Shown one piece after another: positions 47,642 through 59,484 of a stretch of DNA of 64,000 bases. Source of the DNA: Juglans regia (Eukaryota > Streptophyta > Magnoliopsida > Fagales > Juglandaceae). Numbering within the stretch: position 1 is the first letter of the stretch; each line of letters starts with the position of its first letter. The notes under the pieces are model-generated. The model was given only the letters and a program-made list of their open reading frames with translations, was not told the DNA's origin and searched no databases. The stretch lies in assembly GCF_001411555.2 (NCBI RefSeq), contig NC_049916.1, forward strand, positions 7,839,889 through 7,903,888, given 5' to 3'. A program made the position numbers and the translations under genes.

Positions 47642-47668
<27 letters not shown>
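47341..47668 (+). pseudogene. Endogenous pararetrovirus-like RNase H fragment between TA repeats
   Basis: Frame 47366-47600 codes for a peptide with the pattern of the C-terminal RNase H region of plant Caulimoviridae polyproteins: RIDCKSAK, then SKHIFARWQAIL, FDFDIEYIKG, and PDFLTREF. Only this end of the polyprotein is present; no movement, coat or full reverse transcriptase region lies nearby. Both sides are (TA)n runs (47341-47362 and 47641-47668). Endogenous caulimovirids such as florendoviruses are known to be found in TA-rich repeats. Gypsy-type RNase H is the alternative, but the IASKHIFARWQ and DFLTREF words favour pararetrovirus. It is a small dead fossil. Confidence 0.7.
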
Positions 47669-47672
<4 letters not shown>

Positions 47673-47677
47673 AATAA

Positions 47678-47810
47678 TGATAGTTCATATAAGTGGGGAA
47701 AAAAACCCACTTATAAAGGAAGGGACTAAAAATAATTTCTGATCTCCCTTAGGAATCATTTAGGAGAGACTAGAGTATAGCGAGTAAAGCAAACACAAAG
47801 TGAAATTTTA
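47678..47810. other. Spacer between viral fragment and MITE
   Basis: No feature recognised. Confidence 0.4.
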
Positions 47811-47974
47811 GGCTACGTTTGGGTAGTGAGGTGATATAGATGATTTGTGAATAGTAGAAAAAAGTAATAATAAAATATTGAATAATAATGAATAGTAGTA
47901 AAAAGTAGGTAAAAAATAATAATAAAATACTGAATAGTATTAGAGTGATCTCATTCCACTACCCAAACATAACC
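47811..47974 (+). mobile_element. Tourist-like MITE, 164 bp, TTA target duplication
   Basis: Left end GGCTACGTTTGGGTAGTG, right end CACTACCCAAACATAACC: inverted repeats of 18 bp with three mismatches. TTA at 47808-47810 and 47975-47977. Interior of AATAATAAAATA and GAATAGTAGTAAAAAGTA words. Confidence 0.88.
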
Positions 47975-48039
47975 TTAATGGAAAATATAGTGAAACTATA
48001 GATTTTGCTATATAAAGAAGAGCATAATAAAAGAAGAAA

Positions 48040-48560
48040 GTACCATAAGTTTTGGCTATGTTTTGATATTAAGCTAAGTTGAATTGAGTTGAGTTTTTTT
48101 ATTAATAGTAGTGAATTGAGATAGTTGAATGAGTTTTGTGGGGTCCACTTGAAATGAGTTTATGTGTGTTTGGATATTAAGATGAATTTAGATATATTTA
48201 TAGGAAGTTGTAAAAATGAATGGGTCCCACCATTAAAATCAACTATTCACCTGACATTCATTCTCACTGCTAGCACAAAAGACAAACTTTTTGTACAAAC
48301 TGCACTGCGTCAAAATGCAAAAATAATAAACTATAGCCTAAAGTAATAAACAAGTATGCAACAGTATGCCGCCAACCATGTGGGCCCCATGAGAGAGATG
48401 GAAAACCATGTTAGATGCAATTAATATTTGTCAATTACAGGCCCCACAATGAACTCAATTTTGAATTAGATTCAAACGGTATAAACCGTGTGTTTGGATG
48501 CTGAGAGCTGTTTAAAGATGAACTGCACTGAGTGCAGTTTAAGAACCAAATGGAGTCTTG
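48040..48560 (+). repeat. Degenerate Tourist-like MITE
   Basis: GAATTGAGTTGAGTTTTT, AATAGTAGTGAATTGAG and GTGTGTTTGGATATTAAGATG match the family of 30054-30385. The right part (GTGTTTGGATGCTGAG ... AAGAACCAAATGG) may be a second overlapping copy. Confidence 0.5.
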
Positions 48561-49185
48561 ATGAGTTTGTGACCAACTCTTTCTTACATCCAACAGATAG
48601 AGAGATAATAATGGAATTCTCCATGAGCTTTCATATTTAAAAAGAACAATGAGGTTTGTCTCTAGGTAATTTCAAATTGTCATCAACCTTTATTCTTGAG
48701 ATCAATCGTATTAATTGCAATATTGTCTTAGTACTAAATCTTAGATTCCACAACTCAAAAATTGGTTTATTTCTATAAAATCCTTCATAATGATTAAATT
48801 GTTCGAGAAAAATAAGCATGCATGTTATCATTCAAGTATCCTATAGCAGCTGAAAGAGAAGAAAAATGACTTGACAAGAGGCAGAAAAATTGGAAAACTT
48901 TTAGATGCAAAAATCTCTAGGAAAATATTGATAAAACGATGATTAAACAAGTTTTATTGAAAATAAAAAAAGAGGTGGTAGCTGTATGAAGCCTAACCAA
49001 ACACACTTGAAGGTGAAGAAAAAGTTTGGCCACTTTTCCTTTTTGTCTTTTTATATTTTTTCCTTTTCCAAGACTCTACTAGTTAATTGCACATAAAACA
49101 AATGTATCCAACTTGATCTGACAATCTAACTTGGTTAAGACTTGAGTTACAAATACCAGCAGTGTATATTGCAGATGAGCCATTC
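48561..49185. other. Intergenic DNA without recognised gene
   Basis: Nothing recognised beyond short A/T runs. Confidence 0.4.
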
Positions 49186-49371
49186 TACTCATTATCTTTA
49201 TATAACACACCACACTTTATGTTTTATTATTTTATTATTTTTATTTTTTTGTTTTATTCTTGCTAAACTAAAGGAAATCTTCTACTCATCATCCACACAC
49301 CACATATTTGGTAAGGAAAAAAATTAAAAAAAAAAAATCATGTGTGGTGTGTGATATAGGGATAATGAGTA
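49186..49371. mobile_element. Hairpin MITE
   Basis: Left ACTCATTATCTTTATATAAC and ACACCACAC are mirrored on the right by GTGTGGTGTGTGATATAGGG and ATAATGAGT. A second left-end-like block (ACTCATCATCCACACACCAC, 49284-49303) suggests one copy inserted in, or recombined with, another. Confidence 0.65.
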
Positions 49372-49597
49372 AAATTTTTTATTGCAAATAAAGGAAAAAA
49401 GTGACAAAGAAAAAAGAATTTAACATAATTTATAGGTTATAACCATAAACACTTCAAACAAGTTGGCATAATTTATGAGTTACCATGAACACTTCAAAAC
49501 ATTTAGCATAATTTATGAGTTATCATGAGCATTTAAAACAACTTAGCATAGCTTATGGGTTAACATAAGCACTATGGTCATGCCATGATTGTAACTA

Positions 49598-50330
49598 TTT
49601 TTTTAGATGAATTTTTACGGTCTCCAAATGTGAATGATATTGCTCGATTGCTTACAGTTGGTGAATAACGGGGAATCCTAGGAAATGTATGTACTCCGGT
49701 CACATCCATGAACTAACTATTATTTTAGAAGCAGTTGTTTCATATGATCTTTGGATATGACATGCATTTTTTTGTATGTCTGGTTCACATAACGATATTA
49801 ATGTATTAGAGAGATTTTTTATTTTCGTGGAACTTGCCCAAGGGCGTGCCCCTCCAGTCAATTACACAACTAATGACAATGACTAAACTATGGGGTACTA
49901 CTTTGCTGATGGTATTTATCCTAAGTGATGAACATTTGTGAAGACGATTTTATCATTCCAATGGAATTAGAAGAAAAAACTTTGCCGCAGCACAAGAATC
50001 CGCAAGAAAAGATGTGTGCCTTTGAGGTACTTCAACACCGATTTGTAATCATTCGTGGATCTTCCCGAATTTTCAAAATCAATTAGCTAACAAATATAAT
50101 GAAAGCATGTGTTATTCTACATAACATGATTATTGAGGACGAGCGTTATGATAGTCAGGGTTCGAATATGGAGTATGATCAAGTTGATGATGATGTTCCA
50201 GAACTGTCGCGCAATCCAACAAACAAATTTATCATCTTCATTCATTGCCATCATGAAATTAGAGACAGCTCGACACATCATCAGATACAAGTAGATTTAA
50301 TTGAACATTAATGACAGATTTATTCCCAAC
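49598..50330 (+). pseudogene. PIF/Harbinger (HARBI1/ALP1-like) transposase pseudogene
   Basis: In changing frames the plus strand reads LDEFLRSPNVNDIARLLTVGE, then SYDLW-like and NVLERS-like remnants, then FAAAQESARKDV-like (49985-50010), VLQHRFVIIRG (50020-50055), and MKACVILHNMIIEDERYD (50100 on), ending with SRNPTNKF and DSSTHHQIQVDLIEH. This is the back part of the plant DDE_Tnp_4 transposase, with long internal losses, so the catalytic triad is not complete. It converges with its partner gene at 50734-51888. Plant cousins such as ALP1 have been domesticated, but the stops here rule that out. Confidence 0.8.
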
Positions 50331-50733
50331 TATAGAAGAGAAGGTTCTGTTGGATTCTGTATCTTCTCATTAGTAGTGACCATATATTCCTGTTTCCACA
50401 ATTTTCATTCTAAAAAACATGTTTTCTTCAAGAACATGTTATTTGTGAGTACTGTAATATTTTCATTATCTGTAATAGTTTAAACATTTGTAATGTCGAA
50501 CTGTAATCAAGCAACATCTATCCATGTTAGACTCAAATTCAACAAACACATTTTTCTATCTTCTCAATAAATATTTGATAACGTACAAATTATAAAATAA
50601 CAAACATGCTAAAGTCCTTTGTAATAACCCTCAACATCAATCTCAACAGTCAAGCAAATTATATTAATGTGCCAAGCATAAAATACAAATGTCCGAATAC
50701 TGAATAAAAAATAAGTTACAAAAAAAATTGAAA

Positions 50734-51888
50734 TTAATTTTCTGATGCATTGCGTTTCGCCAATATCTCCATTTGAAGTTGCTGGAAATATACCCGTTGA
50801 ACTCCAGGCAACGTACTCATATCGAGCAACATTACTCGCTCATCTCTCTCCCACCGGCGATTTCCAATTTCTCCGCCTCCAACCTCAGTTTCTTGTCTTC
50901 TTGTCTACGTATATTTCTCTTCCTTTCTCGATCATATGTCATCTTCTCGACCTTGAGTCGAAAAAATTCATTCTCTTGAGCACGTGACTCCTTTAGGAGA
51001 GTATACTTATGTTTGCTCAGCTCCACAAGCTCATCTGATGCCTGCCTTGGGCCTTACATTTTTCTTTCTCAGTTTTTCTTCCCATTGGCCTATCCAATTC
51101 GATAACATCATTATTCACTACATTCTCGGCCTTTGTACCACCAACTGAATCCATAGGTGAATCAGGTGCAACCGTTGAGGTACATGAATATGCCGGGGAT
51201 ATCGTCGACCTTCGCTTCCTCTCGTCCTTTGTGCAACACTGAATCCATTTCGACTGGTCCTTCAACATCTGCCAACAATGCTCGAACTAAAATGACGTTT
51301 TCTCAAGTGATTGGTACATGATCTTCACTTTGTCAAACTTCCAATTCAAGCATAAAATCAAATAATTAACCACCCATTAAAGATAAAGGAAACATAACGC
51401 ATAAATATCATAATTAAGTGTTGAAAATAATATAAAAGTGGATGCTTATACCTTGCCTTGTTCAGTCATGCTACTTTGATTCAACCCTTCAACTTGGACG
51501 AGTTTAGCAAAAAATTTATTCTTCACCTTTTGAATGCCAGGCCACCAATGTATTAAGGACCCAACACTCCACTCATTTGTACTTTATTCATACTCATTGA
51601 AGTATTGACTAACTTTTTCTCATAGTTGGGCGTGTTTTTGGTCTGTTCCCTGGATGTCATCAATGCTACTATTCAGCTATGTAGAGACAAATAACTTGTT
51701 TTCTTCGAGGGTGACGTTTGCACCCCTGGCTGATTTTCTTTGAGAGGGGGCCTCTACTTGGAGTGGGGGTGGAGAGTCATTCAAAGTTATGAGAGATTGT
51801 TCACCTTGACCACCATAAATGTGGTTAATTTCAGGCTCTGAGTCAGGAGGCTGGTAAAGAACATATTTTCATTCTCTTGTGAATCCAT
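50734..51888 (-). pseudogene. Harbinger ORF1: Myb/SANT-like, NAM-associated C-terminal protein, pseudogene
   Basis: From ATG 51888 on the minus strand (MDSQENEN...), a low-complexity start is followed by a trihelix/SANT-like block (NKLFVST-LNSSIDDIQGT, QLWEKVSQYFNEY, WSVGSLIHWWPGIQKV), then an acidic/Ser-rich linker and the NAM-associated tail (IELDRPMGRKTEKEKCK, then the coiled coil LRLEAEKLEI and VYFQQLQMEILAKRNASEN, stop at 50734-50736). In PIF/Harbinger elements this second protein binds DNA and carries the transposase into the nucleus. At least four stops or frame changes. The two genes together define the remains of a two-gene Harbinger element of about 2.3 kb or more; its terminal repeats were not found. 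Confidence 0.75.
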
Positions 51889-53242
51889 CTCTACAAAATT
51901 GTAGATACAGAAGAATTGCTAAAAATGTTAGACAATTAAGAACAATATTTGTAAGTGATTTTGGTAGCTGGCTCAGGAAGTCATATGGTAACATATGACC
52001 ACACCTGGCACTCTCCCTCGCATGGCTGCAACAACGGCTTGCTACTATTTATTGGCCATTCAGATTACCATGCTTTGGTGGTGTGTGCCAAGCAGGCCAA
52101 ATGTCCCCACGTGGATTTCTCATCATCACAACCAAGGGTGTAGAGAATTCAAATCCATCTCTAATCAGTTCACAAAATAGAAAATAAGAGTATTCTCATC
52201 CACTTCCCTAAACAGTTTTGTGTTTCAAATGTGGTTTAGAATGGTTTACAAAATTTACATTATGTGTAAGACAGGAGCTCAACTAAGATAATGACTACAT
52301 AACCAAAAAACCCCAGTTGCCTTTTATGATGATGATCACAAAAAGGTTGGTTGACTCATTAAAAAATGAGTAGCACAAAGGCTATCCCAAATGCAGGAGG
52401 ATGTCATGTAATAATTAGGAATAAATTCCTATATTGTCTCCTCAAGAAAAGTTACTTAAAATCAAACTTGTTTAAAATGGTGAAAATATTCACAATGAGA
52501 AAATAAAAGTAGTGGTATGTGCAATGAATGTAGGAGTGCAACAGGAATGAAAATTGCACTAGTCATGGACTAGATTCATATTTTTGAATTTTTAAATGTC
52601 GAAATGAAATGTAAAAAACTAACAAATTAAAATTAACAATCAAGGAATTAACTAAACTAAACAATCTTAATTAATCTGAAAATTAAATAGTAAAACTGAA
52701 ATTATTTAGGTCTTAATTAAACTTTAATTAATCTAGTATGCAATTGAACTAAGAGATTAATAAAACTAAATTAGATTAGAAAGTAATTGATAAAATACGA
52801 ACTGAGAATTGAAAAGTCTCAAAATCAAGATTCTAGAGTAAATCCTTGTATTCAAATAACAAATTCTCGAAATCAATCCATAGCAATTGTAATCACTGTT
52901 AAATGAAAGCTTAAAGAAAGTTGAAAAATAAATAACACTAAATAAATAAACAGTAAATAAAATACTCAAAAGTCTAAGTTAAATATCTCAAAAATATATC
53001 ATAAATTTTAAAACTAAATTAAATAAATAGTAGAGAATAAAAAAAATAAATTAAATAAATAGAAATAGAAGTGATAAATAACAGAGAAGAAAAGGTTGGA
53101 GCGGCAATTGAAGCTCAAAAGAGTTCTTCAAGCGGCGTTGCGTTCTTTCTCTCTTTTACGCATTTTCGTCCCTTTCTTCCCAAAAAGTAAGAATAAAATA
53201 CTTCCCAATGAATAATGAATTTCCAAAACTCCATCCTCTTTA
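51889..53242. other. Intergenic DNA without recognised gene
   Basis: 52500-53060 is AT-rich with AATTAAACTAAATAA words. No element or gene identified. Harbinger ends might be hidden near 52150-52260. Confidence 0.4.
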
Positions 53243-53709
53243 GAGCATTAGCATTGGCTTCATCAAAAGTCCAGCCAAATATAAAATTTGATGAATTTCA
53301 TCAAAATAAGACTGCATTAGATTAGTCAAATAGATAAATGTGAAACTTTGAGCTACAGTAAATCTATAAGTTTCTTCAAATTTGAAGGTCTACTATTCAT
53401 TTATCAAATCTATTTTTTATTCACTTTTATTTCCAAATGTCTTTTTTATTCACGTTTAATCTCCAACCCTCTTGTAATAATAATGTAAGAATTAAATTAA
53501 ATTATTAATCAACATATGATTAGTGTAATTGTAAAATATGAAAAAAAATAAAAATATTTTTATTAAAAAATAATATTATATTATTATTTTGATGATTTCA
53601 ATGGCTAATTCAATGTGGAGTTATGACTAGGAAAGTTTTGGATTTATAGAAATTATGTATTTTTCATCAAATTTTAGAAATAACTTTGATGAAGCCAATG
53701 TCAATGCTC
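53243..53709. mobile_element. MITE with 24-bp ends and TTA target duplication
   Basis: Left GAGCATTAGCATTGGCTTCA and right TGAAGCCAATGTCAATGCTC are inverted with two mismatches. TTA at 53240-53242 and 53710-53712. It is the intact relative of the inverted pair at 33225-34170. Confidence 0.85.
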
Positions 53710-53712
53710 TTA

Positions 53713-54466
53713 CGACACACAACCAAAAAGGCAAAAAGTGAAAGAAAATTATTAATTCCTGTTGTGTCCTTACTCCTTAGGTTTATCTCTATTCAAAACC
53801 GAAAAGTTACTGTTTTTCTTTTCTTTTCCGTCCGTCCGTGCGTGAGTTTTGGCTGCACCCTTCTATGCATGCATTTTCTCTTGTGCATCTTTTTTTTAAC
53901 TTTTTTTCTTTTTTTTCTTTAAGCATCAGTGCATCTCGGCCTATATATATATATAAAAAATTAAAAATAAAATAAAATAAAAAAATATCAAAAATATATT
54001 GTGCATGTCAAGAAATATTTCTCAATTAAATCACAAGTTATAAAATTAAGCATAAACTATGCTATAAGTCAATTTAAATCACAACTCAGATTTATTCATC
54101 TTAAATATTTTTTCATCTAAAACCAATAATAATGTAATGAAATAAATAAAATATATTGATTCTAAATGTATAAAATATGCAATAACTCAGCTCAATCATT
54201 GATGGCCATCCGAGTTTGAATTTCCCTGCCACTCTCGATTGAGCCCCATTAAAAATACTTGTGAAATTACCCTCTTCCATGGAGTCACTTGAACCATCAT
54301 CACAACCTTATACAGTTCTAAATAAGTACCAAACAACGTATGATTGCATACAAAGGCAATGGGTACAGTTCTAAATCAGTACCAAACAACGTGTTAATAA
54401 GTCCATGCCCAGCAAACAAGTAACCAATAGCTCACAAGTAATAGAGAAGTACGACAAGTCTTGCAA

Positions 54467-54467
<1 letters not shown>
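53713..54467. other. Intergenic DNA without recognised gene
   Basis: A pyrimidine-rich stretch (53800-53930) and a direct repeat of GTACCAAACAACGT with TACAGTTCTAAAT (54313-54340 and 54365-54392). No gene seen. Confidence 0.4.
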
Positions 54468-54525
<58 letters not shown>

Positions 54526-54632
54526 CAGTAAACATAATAAAATGTCAATGTGCCTATATGTCAATTGCATGCTCTACTCTGAACCTCCCAAAACAAAATG
54601 TCAATTTAATATATATATATATATATATATCT
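54468..54632. repeat. (TAA)n and (TA)n microsatellites
   Basis: (ATA/TAA) for about 55 bp at 54468-54523, and (TA)11 at 54609-54631. Confidence 0.9.
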
Positions 54633-54703
54633 ATAGTTAACTTGTTTTCATGAGTATGTTGTTCAAATAAGATATATAAACTCCACCATTCAAATGATTA
54701 AAC

Positions 54704-55370
54704 TTGGTGTCTAAAGATGTATTCAAAATGCTTAACTTTCAAATGACTAACTTTGAAGATCATGCCAAGCAAACAAAAATGCTTATGGAGATGCACTCAA
54801 GAAGTCTCCCTCACCAAAGTTTCATTATGCAAGATCAACAACAAGCAATTTATCTAATTTACTCACAGCAGGTCATATCTAACCCAACACTCCTCAAACA
54901 TCACCTCAAGTTAATGTCTCAGACCAACAAATTATACAAATATGGGATTCCTCAAATTCACCTGTTAGATTTCGAAATGGCAAGCACAAATCATAACCAA
55001 CAACCCCAAAATCAGAAACTAGATTTTGAAATGTCAAGCACAGATCATAACCAACAGCCCCAAAATAACAAACTAGATTTCAAAATGCCAAGCACAGATC
55101 ATAACCATAGCATCATCAGCTACAAACCAGATTTCAAAATGCCAAGCATATGTCATAACCAACAGCCCCAAAATCATAAACTAGATTTTAAAATGCCAAG
55201 CATAGTGCATAACCAACAGTCCCAAAATTACAAACTTGGTTATTCCAAATGCCAAGCACTATGAATAACCAACAACTCCAAAATCACAAAGAAGATTTTG
55301 AAATGCCAAGCACAATAAATAACCAACAGCCCCTTGAATCACAAACAATCAGTCGAAATGCCAAGCACTC
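54704..55370 (+). repeat. 54-bp minisatellite within an open frame
   Basis: Units starting with GATTT(C/T)(G/A)AAATG begin at 54968, 55022, 55076, 55130 and 55184, exactly 54 bp apart, then 55238, 55294 and one or two eroded units to about 55370. As 54 is a multiple of three, the frame from 54704 to 55264 (186 residues) stays open and repeats an 18-residue motif (KLDFKMPSTDHNQQPQN). A 2-base insertion in the unit at 55238 closes it. The 86 residues before the repeats (MVSKDVFKML..., Gln-rich) match nothing I recognise. It may be a real but broken gene piece or a by-product of the repeat. Confidence 0.75.
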
Positions 55371-55765
55371 GGATTCAAAAAGAAAAGCCCCAAAAGATGC
55401 ATAGCTCCAACAAGTCGAAAAGTAACAGATCATAAGCCTTGCACTTTCGAAATCATTATTCACAACAGATCGAATCGAAATGCCAAACCCTAGAGCACTG
55501 TCTAAAACCCAAGTCTCAAAAATCAAAGATTTCGAAAGTCAAAGTTAGACCCAAAGGTAAGAAGATAAAATATAGTTGTCATGTGGATCAAATTCAGCCA
55601 TGGGAGATGCAAAATCGTGCGATGGAGAAGACGAAATCCAGCCATGGGAGGGGGCTTCAGTGAGTAAAATAGCAATGGGAGAGTGAGAAATACTTACATA
55701 TATTTGGGCCGATAAAGAGAAACCACTGTCAATAGTGGCTACGGTGCGACAAATGGAAACGTCGA

Positions 55766-57568
55766 TGTAACACCCCATTCCCGTAGGTTAGGAGTGTCAC
55801 GTATTTTTTATAAAAATAAATCTGGCAAGAGATCCCAAATTTCATAAATGAAATTAGAATTTTATTTTGTAGAAAATGTCTAATAAAATGTCTCCAAAAA
55901 ACATTAAATGAATAAACTGAATAAATTCATGTCATAAAAACATGTTTTATTTTAGAAAGTCTGAACTAAAAATAACTGCTCCTTCTACTCCTGGCCTGCC
56001 TGCTTGTATTCATCATCCTCACCTAGGTGGTTTAAAATATGAAAACAAACTAAAATGAGTCGAAGACTCAGTAAGAAATCCATCACAACGTAAATGTAAT
56101 AAACATAAAATTTTCATAAAAGTTTTCATGCTGAGAGCTTAAAATTCATGATTGTTCATATTGATGCTTATACTATGCATGACTGATTTATATGAAATAA
56201 CTGACTGATCTAATTTAACTGATTTATCTGATTGGCCAACACACTTAACTCTGTGTGCGAGGTTGTGCACCGACCCCACGTCCCGCTGCAGCAAGGAGAG
56301 CATTTGATAGTATTCTGGCATACTATGGTGGACCACGACTGAGTTCGTGGCTTGCACACCACCCTGAAATTGAACTGCATTAGTACCATGCATTTGAATG
56401 ACCGTCTTATTAACTGATCTGATCTTATCTTACACTTGAATTTAAGATGGCTTACGTGTCTTATACACATGAGATGCATGACATAATACATACATAATTA
56501 TAATTTCTGAATCTGAACATGATGCGGAATGACATGATCGTATGCTATACTGAATGACATGTTTGCATATGACATGAGTGATTCATAAATAATGGTTGTC
56601 AATGAACTGGCTTGAATAATACTTATATATAAGCTAAACTGTGATGATCCTAATTTATGATCAAATTACTTACCTAGCTGTGCTTCTTCTTGAATATCAC
56701 ATCGTAGCTTGCCACCTATACGAAATATTAACTATCACTAAATCTGTTTGGGAACAAAATGTACTAATATTCTACTTAATTAAATTCACATCGTAGAACA
56801 TAATCAAATAAATATTATGTTTATCATATCTTAAATTATTTACAATACTAATATCATATTCTTACTTTCAAAATATAACTTAGTATAATACTTTGAGATA
56901 TAATCAATTCTATTAAAATAAGTAATAAAACCTCAATTCTTAAAATAGGTTTTATTTCTTAACAAAATTATTAAATCTTATAAGAAACCTAATAAATATT
57001 AATATTGTTTAAATATACTTATCATATTCCTTATATTTTTCTATTTAAAGTATAACATAATAATTTTATTAAAATCCTACTAAATAGACAAAGGAAATAT
57101 TAACTAAAATATTAGGCTCAATAGTATACTTTAAAATATATTTTAAATTCTTTAAACACTTTCGTTATAAAAAATGAGCCCATGACCAATATATTTATTT
57201 AAGTAAAAACTCATCTTTAAAATATTAAGCCCAACTCAACTTTAAATAAAATGACTTAATAAAATCCATAATTAACATATACTTAAATGTAAGGTTATAA
57301 ATGTAATTATCCTTAAAACACTCGTTCAAGATACTATGGGAAGGGATTAAAAAGGGCATAAAAGTAATCTCCTCTTAACACTTGCACTGAGTGAATTAAA
57401 CCTAAAAAGCAACTAATACATTCTGTAGAGAAACAGAGGCAACGAGAGAGGTGTGCGAGGCAAAGGACTCACCGAGAGGAGGTATGCGACGGAGATGGGC
57501 TGCGAGGCAGTTCTGGCGGCAAGCGGTGGTCATGGCAGCGCAACCAACGGCTTCTCTGTGGTGGTGCG

Positions 57569-57641
<73 letters not shown>

Positions 57642-58367
57642 GTCGGAGGTGCTCTGTCACGCTGAAATGCAGTCGAGAGAGAGAGGAGGCCGGCGGCGTT
57701 CGTGGGCTTACTGGGAAGATGTGGGTTCGACGGGAAATAATCGGCCGGTAGAACAACCTGAATTGGCAGCGTCGAGGTGCTCGGCAAGAAGCCACCGCGT
57801 GGTGTACGTGTGACAGTGCTTGAAGGTCCTTCATGGTCTGCACAGTGGGGTCGCCGCGGTGGTTCCGTCGTCGAGTCGCGGCCTTTCCGATTGTTGCATC
57901 TCACTGAGTGGTGTCCGTGTGGCTTTTTATGGCATGGGCGTGCTTTGTTCCGTGAGAGTAAAACAGAGTCATGCTCTTCTGATCATTCCGTGCGACGGTG
58001 GTTTCCGTTTTGGTCTAACAAGGTCGACGACGCTACTGGTAGAGGGGCTGAGCGTGGGTTGGGTAAGGCTCGAAATGGTTCTCGGTCTGCAGCGTGATGT
58101 TTCTTCATGCAGAAGATCTAATCGTATATACATATACATATATATATATATATATATACATGATAGAGAATGCCAAAAATAAACCTTAGGAAAAGAGACG
58201 TGCATGCGATGGGAGTGGAGATGTGCGGAGCGGAGAGGAGGGAAAATGTGGAAGTTAAAAGTATAAGTTATCCTAATAACAATAAAATATTAATAGTAAT
58301 CATAAAAAAGATACGATAATAATTCTATTAAAATTAACAATTTGTTAATAACATAAAATTTGATAAG

Positions 58368-58403
<36 letters not shown>

Positions 58404-58470
58404 TTTATAGTTATAAGAAAAAATATATAAAACTTATATTATGGCCTAAACTTAGGATCGGGTTGTTACA
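55766..58470 (+). mobile_element. Probable solo LTR (2.7 kb) with 5-bp target duplication
   Basis: Starts TGTAACACCCC and ends GGGTTGTTACA, i.e. TG...CA with an inverted terminal repeat (TGTAACA/TGTTACA). GTCGA stands at 55761-55765 and 58471-58475, a perfect 5-bp duplication. No gag-pol or second LTR lies within it, so LTR-LTR recombination of a large element is the simplest reading. TGTAACACCC starts are common in long plant gypsy LTRs. It contains AT-rich stretches, a GA microsatellite and a GC-rich part (57430-58100). ORFs in the GC-rich part appear on both strands and are not credible. Confidence 0.75.
57573..57638 (+). repeat. (GA)n microsatellite
   Basis: About 33 uninterrupted GA units. 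It explains the RERERE and SLSLSL ORFs on the two strands. Confidence 0.95.
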
Positions 58471-58475
58471 GTCGA

Positions 58476-59453
58476 AGAGGACAACAGAGAGTGGAAAGAG
58501 AGAAGATCACGCGGGACTAACAACCTTAGGAGATGAGAGAGAGCTTTTGGGGATGTACAGTAATTCCTCATATACCATATATGGGAAATCATTGTAGCTC
58601 CACTAAAGCAAAATCCTAAAATAGAGAATGGGATGGGAGGGGAGTTTTTCAACTCCTTCCCAAATTTTTTCCTATAATTTAGGAATAATAATGATTAAGG
58701 GCACTGAATGTGAATGCTCTAAAACACAATCAATGACTAAGTTGCCATATTGGAAAGTGACTGAAACACAGATGCAGAGAAGGAGGAAGGGTCTATATTA
58801 CTTTTGTGAATTCAATTAATTGAACCCATAGAAACAAATTGAAAAAAATACCAAACTACCCTATAAGGAGATTCAAATAAAATAGAGACAGTCGATGCAC
58901 TCACCGTGTGAGAGGATTCGAGAGCGAGAGAGAGTCAGAAACCCCAACTGCACGAGCACGAGCACGTCTTTCTTTTTTTCGCTTTCCTAATTTTTGGTGC
59001 ATCAGTAATGGATCATGCAAAAAACAGAGCAATTGTACAGATATTTTCTCTTTCATGAGCTACAAGTTATTGGAGAAAAATCAGTATATTTTTCATTGTT
59101 TATTATTTTTTTCAATAAAAATATTACTTATTTTTTCTCTAAAATGTTGATTTTATTTTAAAAAAGAAAACCCTTTGTTGCGTCTCGTGATTATCATAGT
59201 ATGATGTTGTGTATGGACTATGATTTGAGATTTCATCTACATGTCGGCTATATTACAACAACTGTTCTTCATTCTCATCACTCATTGCTTTTTCTTTTAC
59301 ACGCCACATGAAACAAATAATGACAATTTGAAATTACAAGAAGATTATTATTTTTTTATTAAGAAGAATTCATTTTTTTTTCTTTTGTGGATTAGTGATG
59401 GGACCAGATCTCATTATTTTTTTTAAACAGAAAATGTATTTCTTTTATAGGCA

Positions 59454-59484
<31 letters not shown>

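Noticed and set aside
54468..54632. CRISPR-like array
   Set aside because: Simple trinucleotide and dinucleotide repeats in plant DNA; no spacers and no relevant context.
57451..58182. ORFs with RERERE or SLSLSL stretches
   Set aside because: They are translations of the GA microsatellite inside the probable solo LTR, open in both strands at once.
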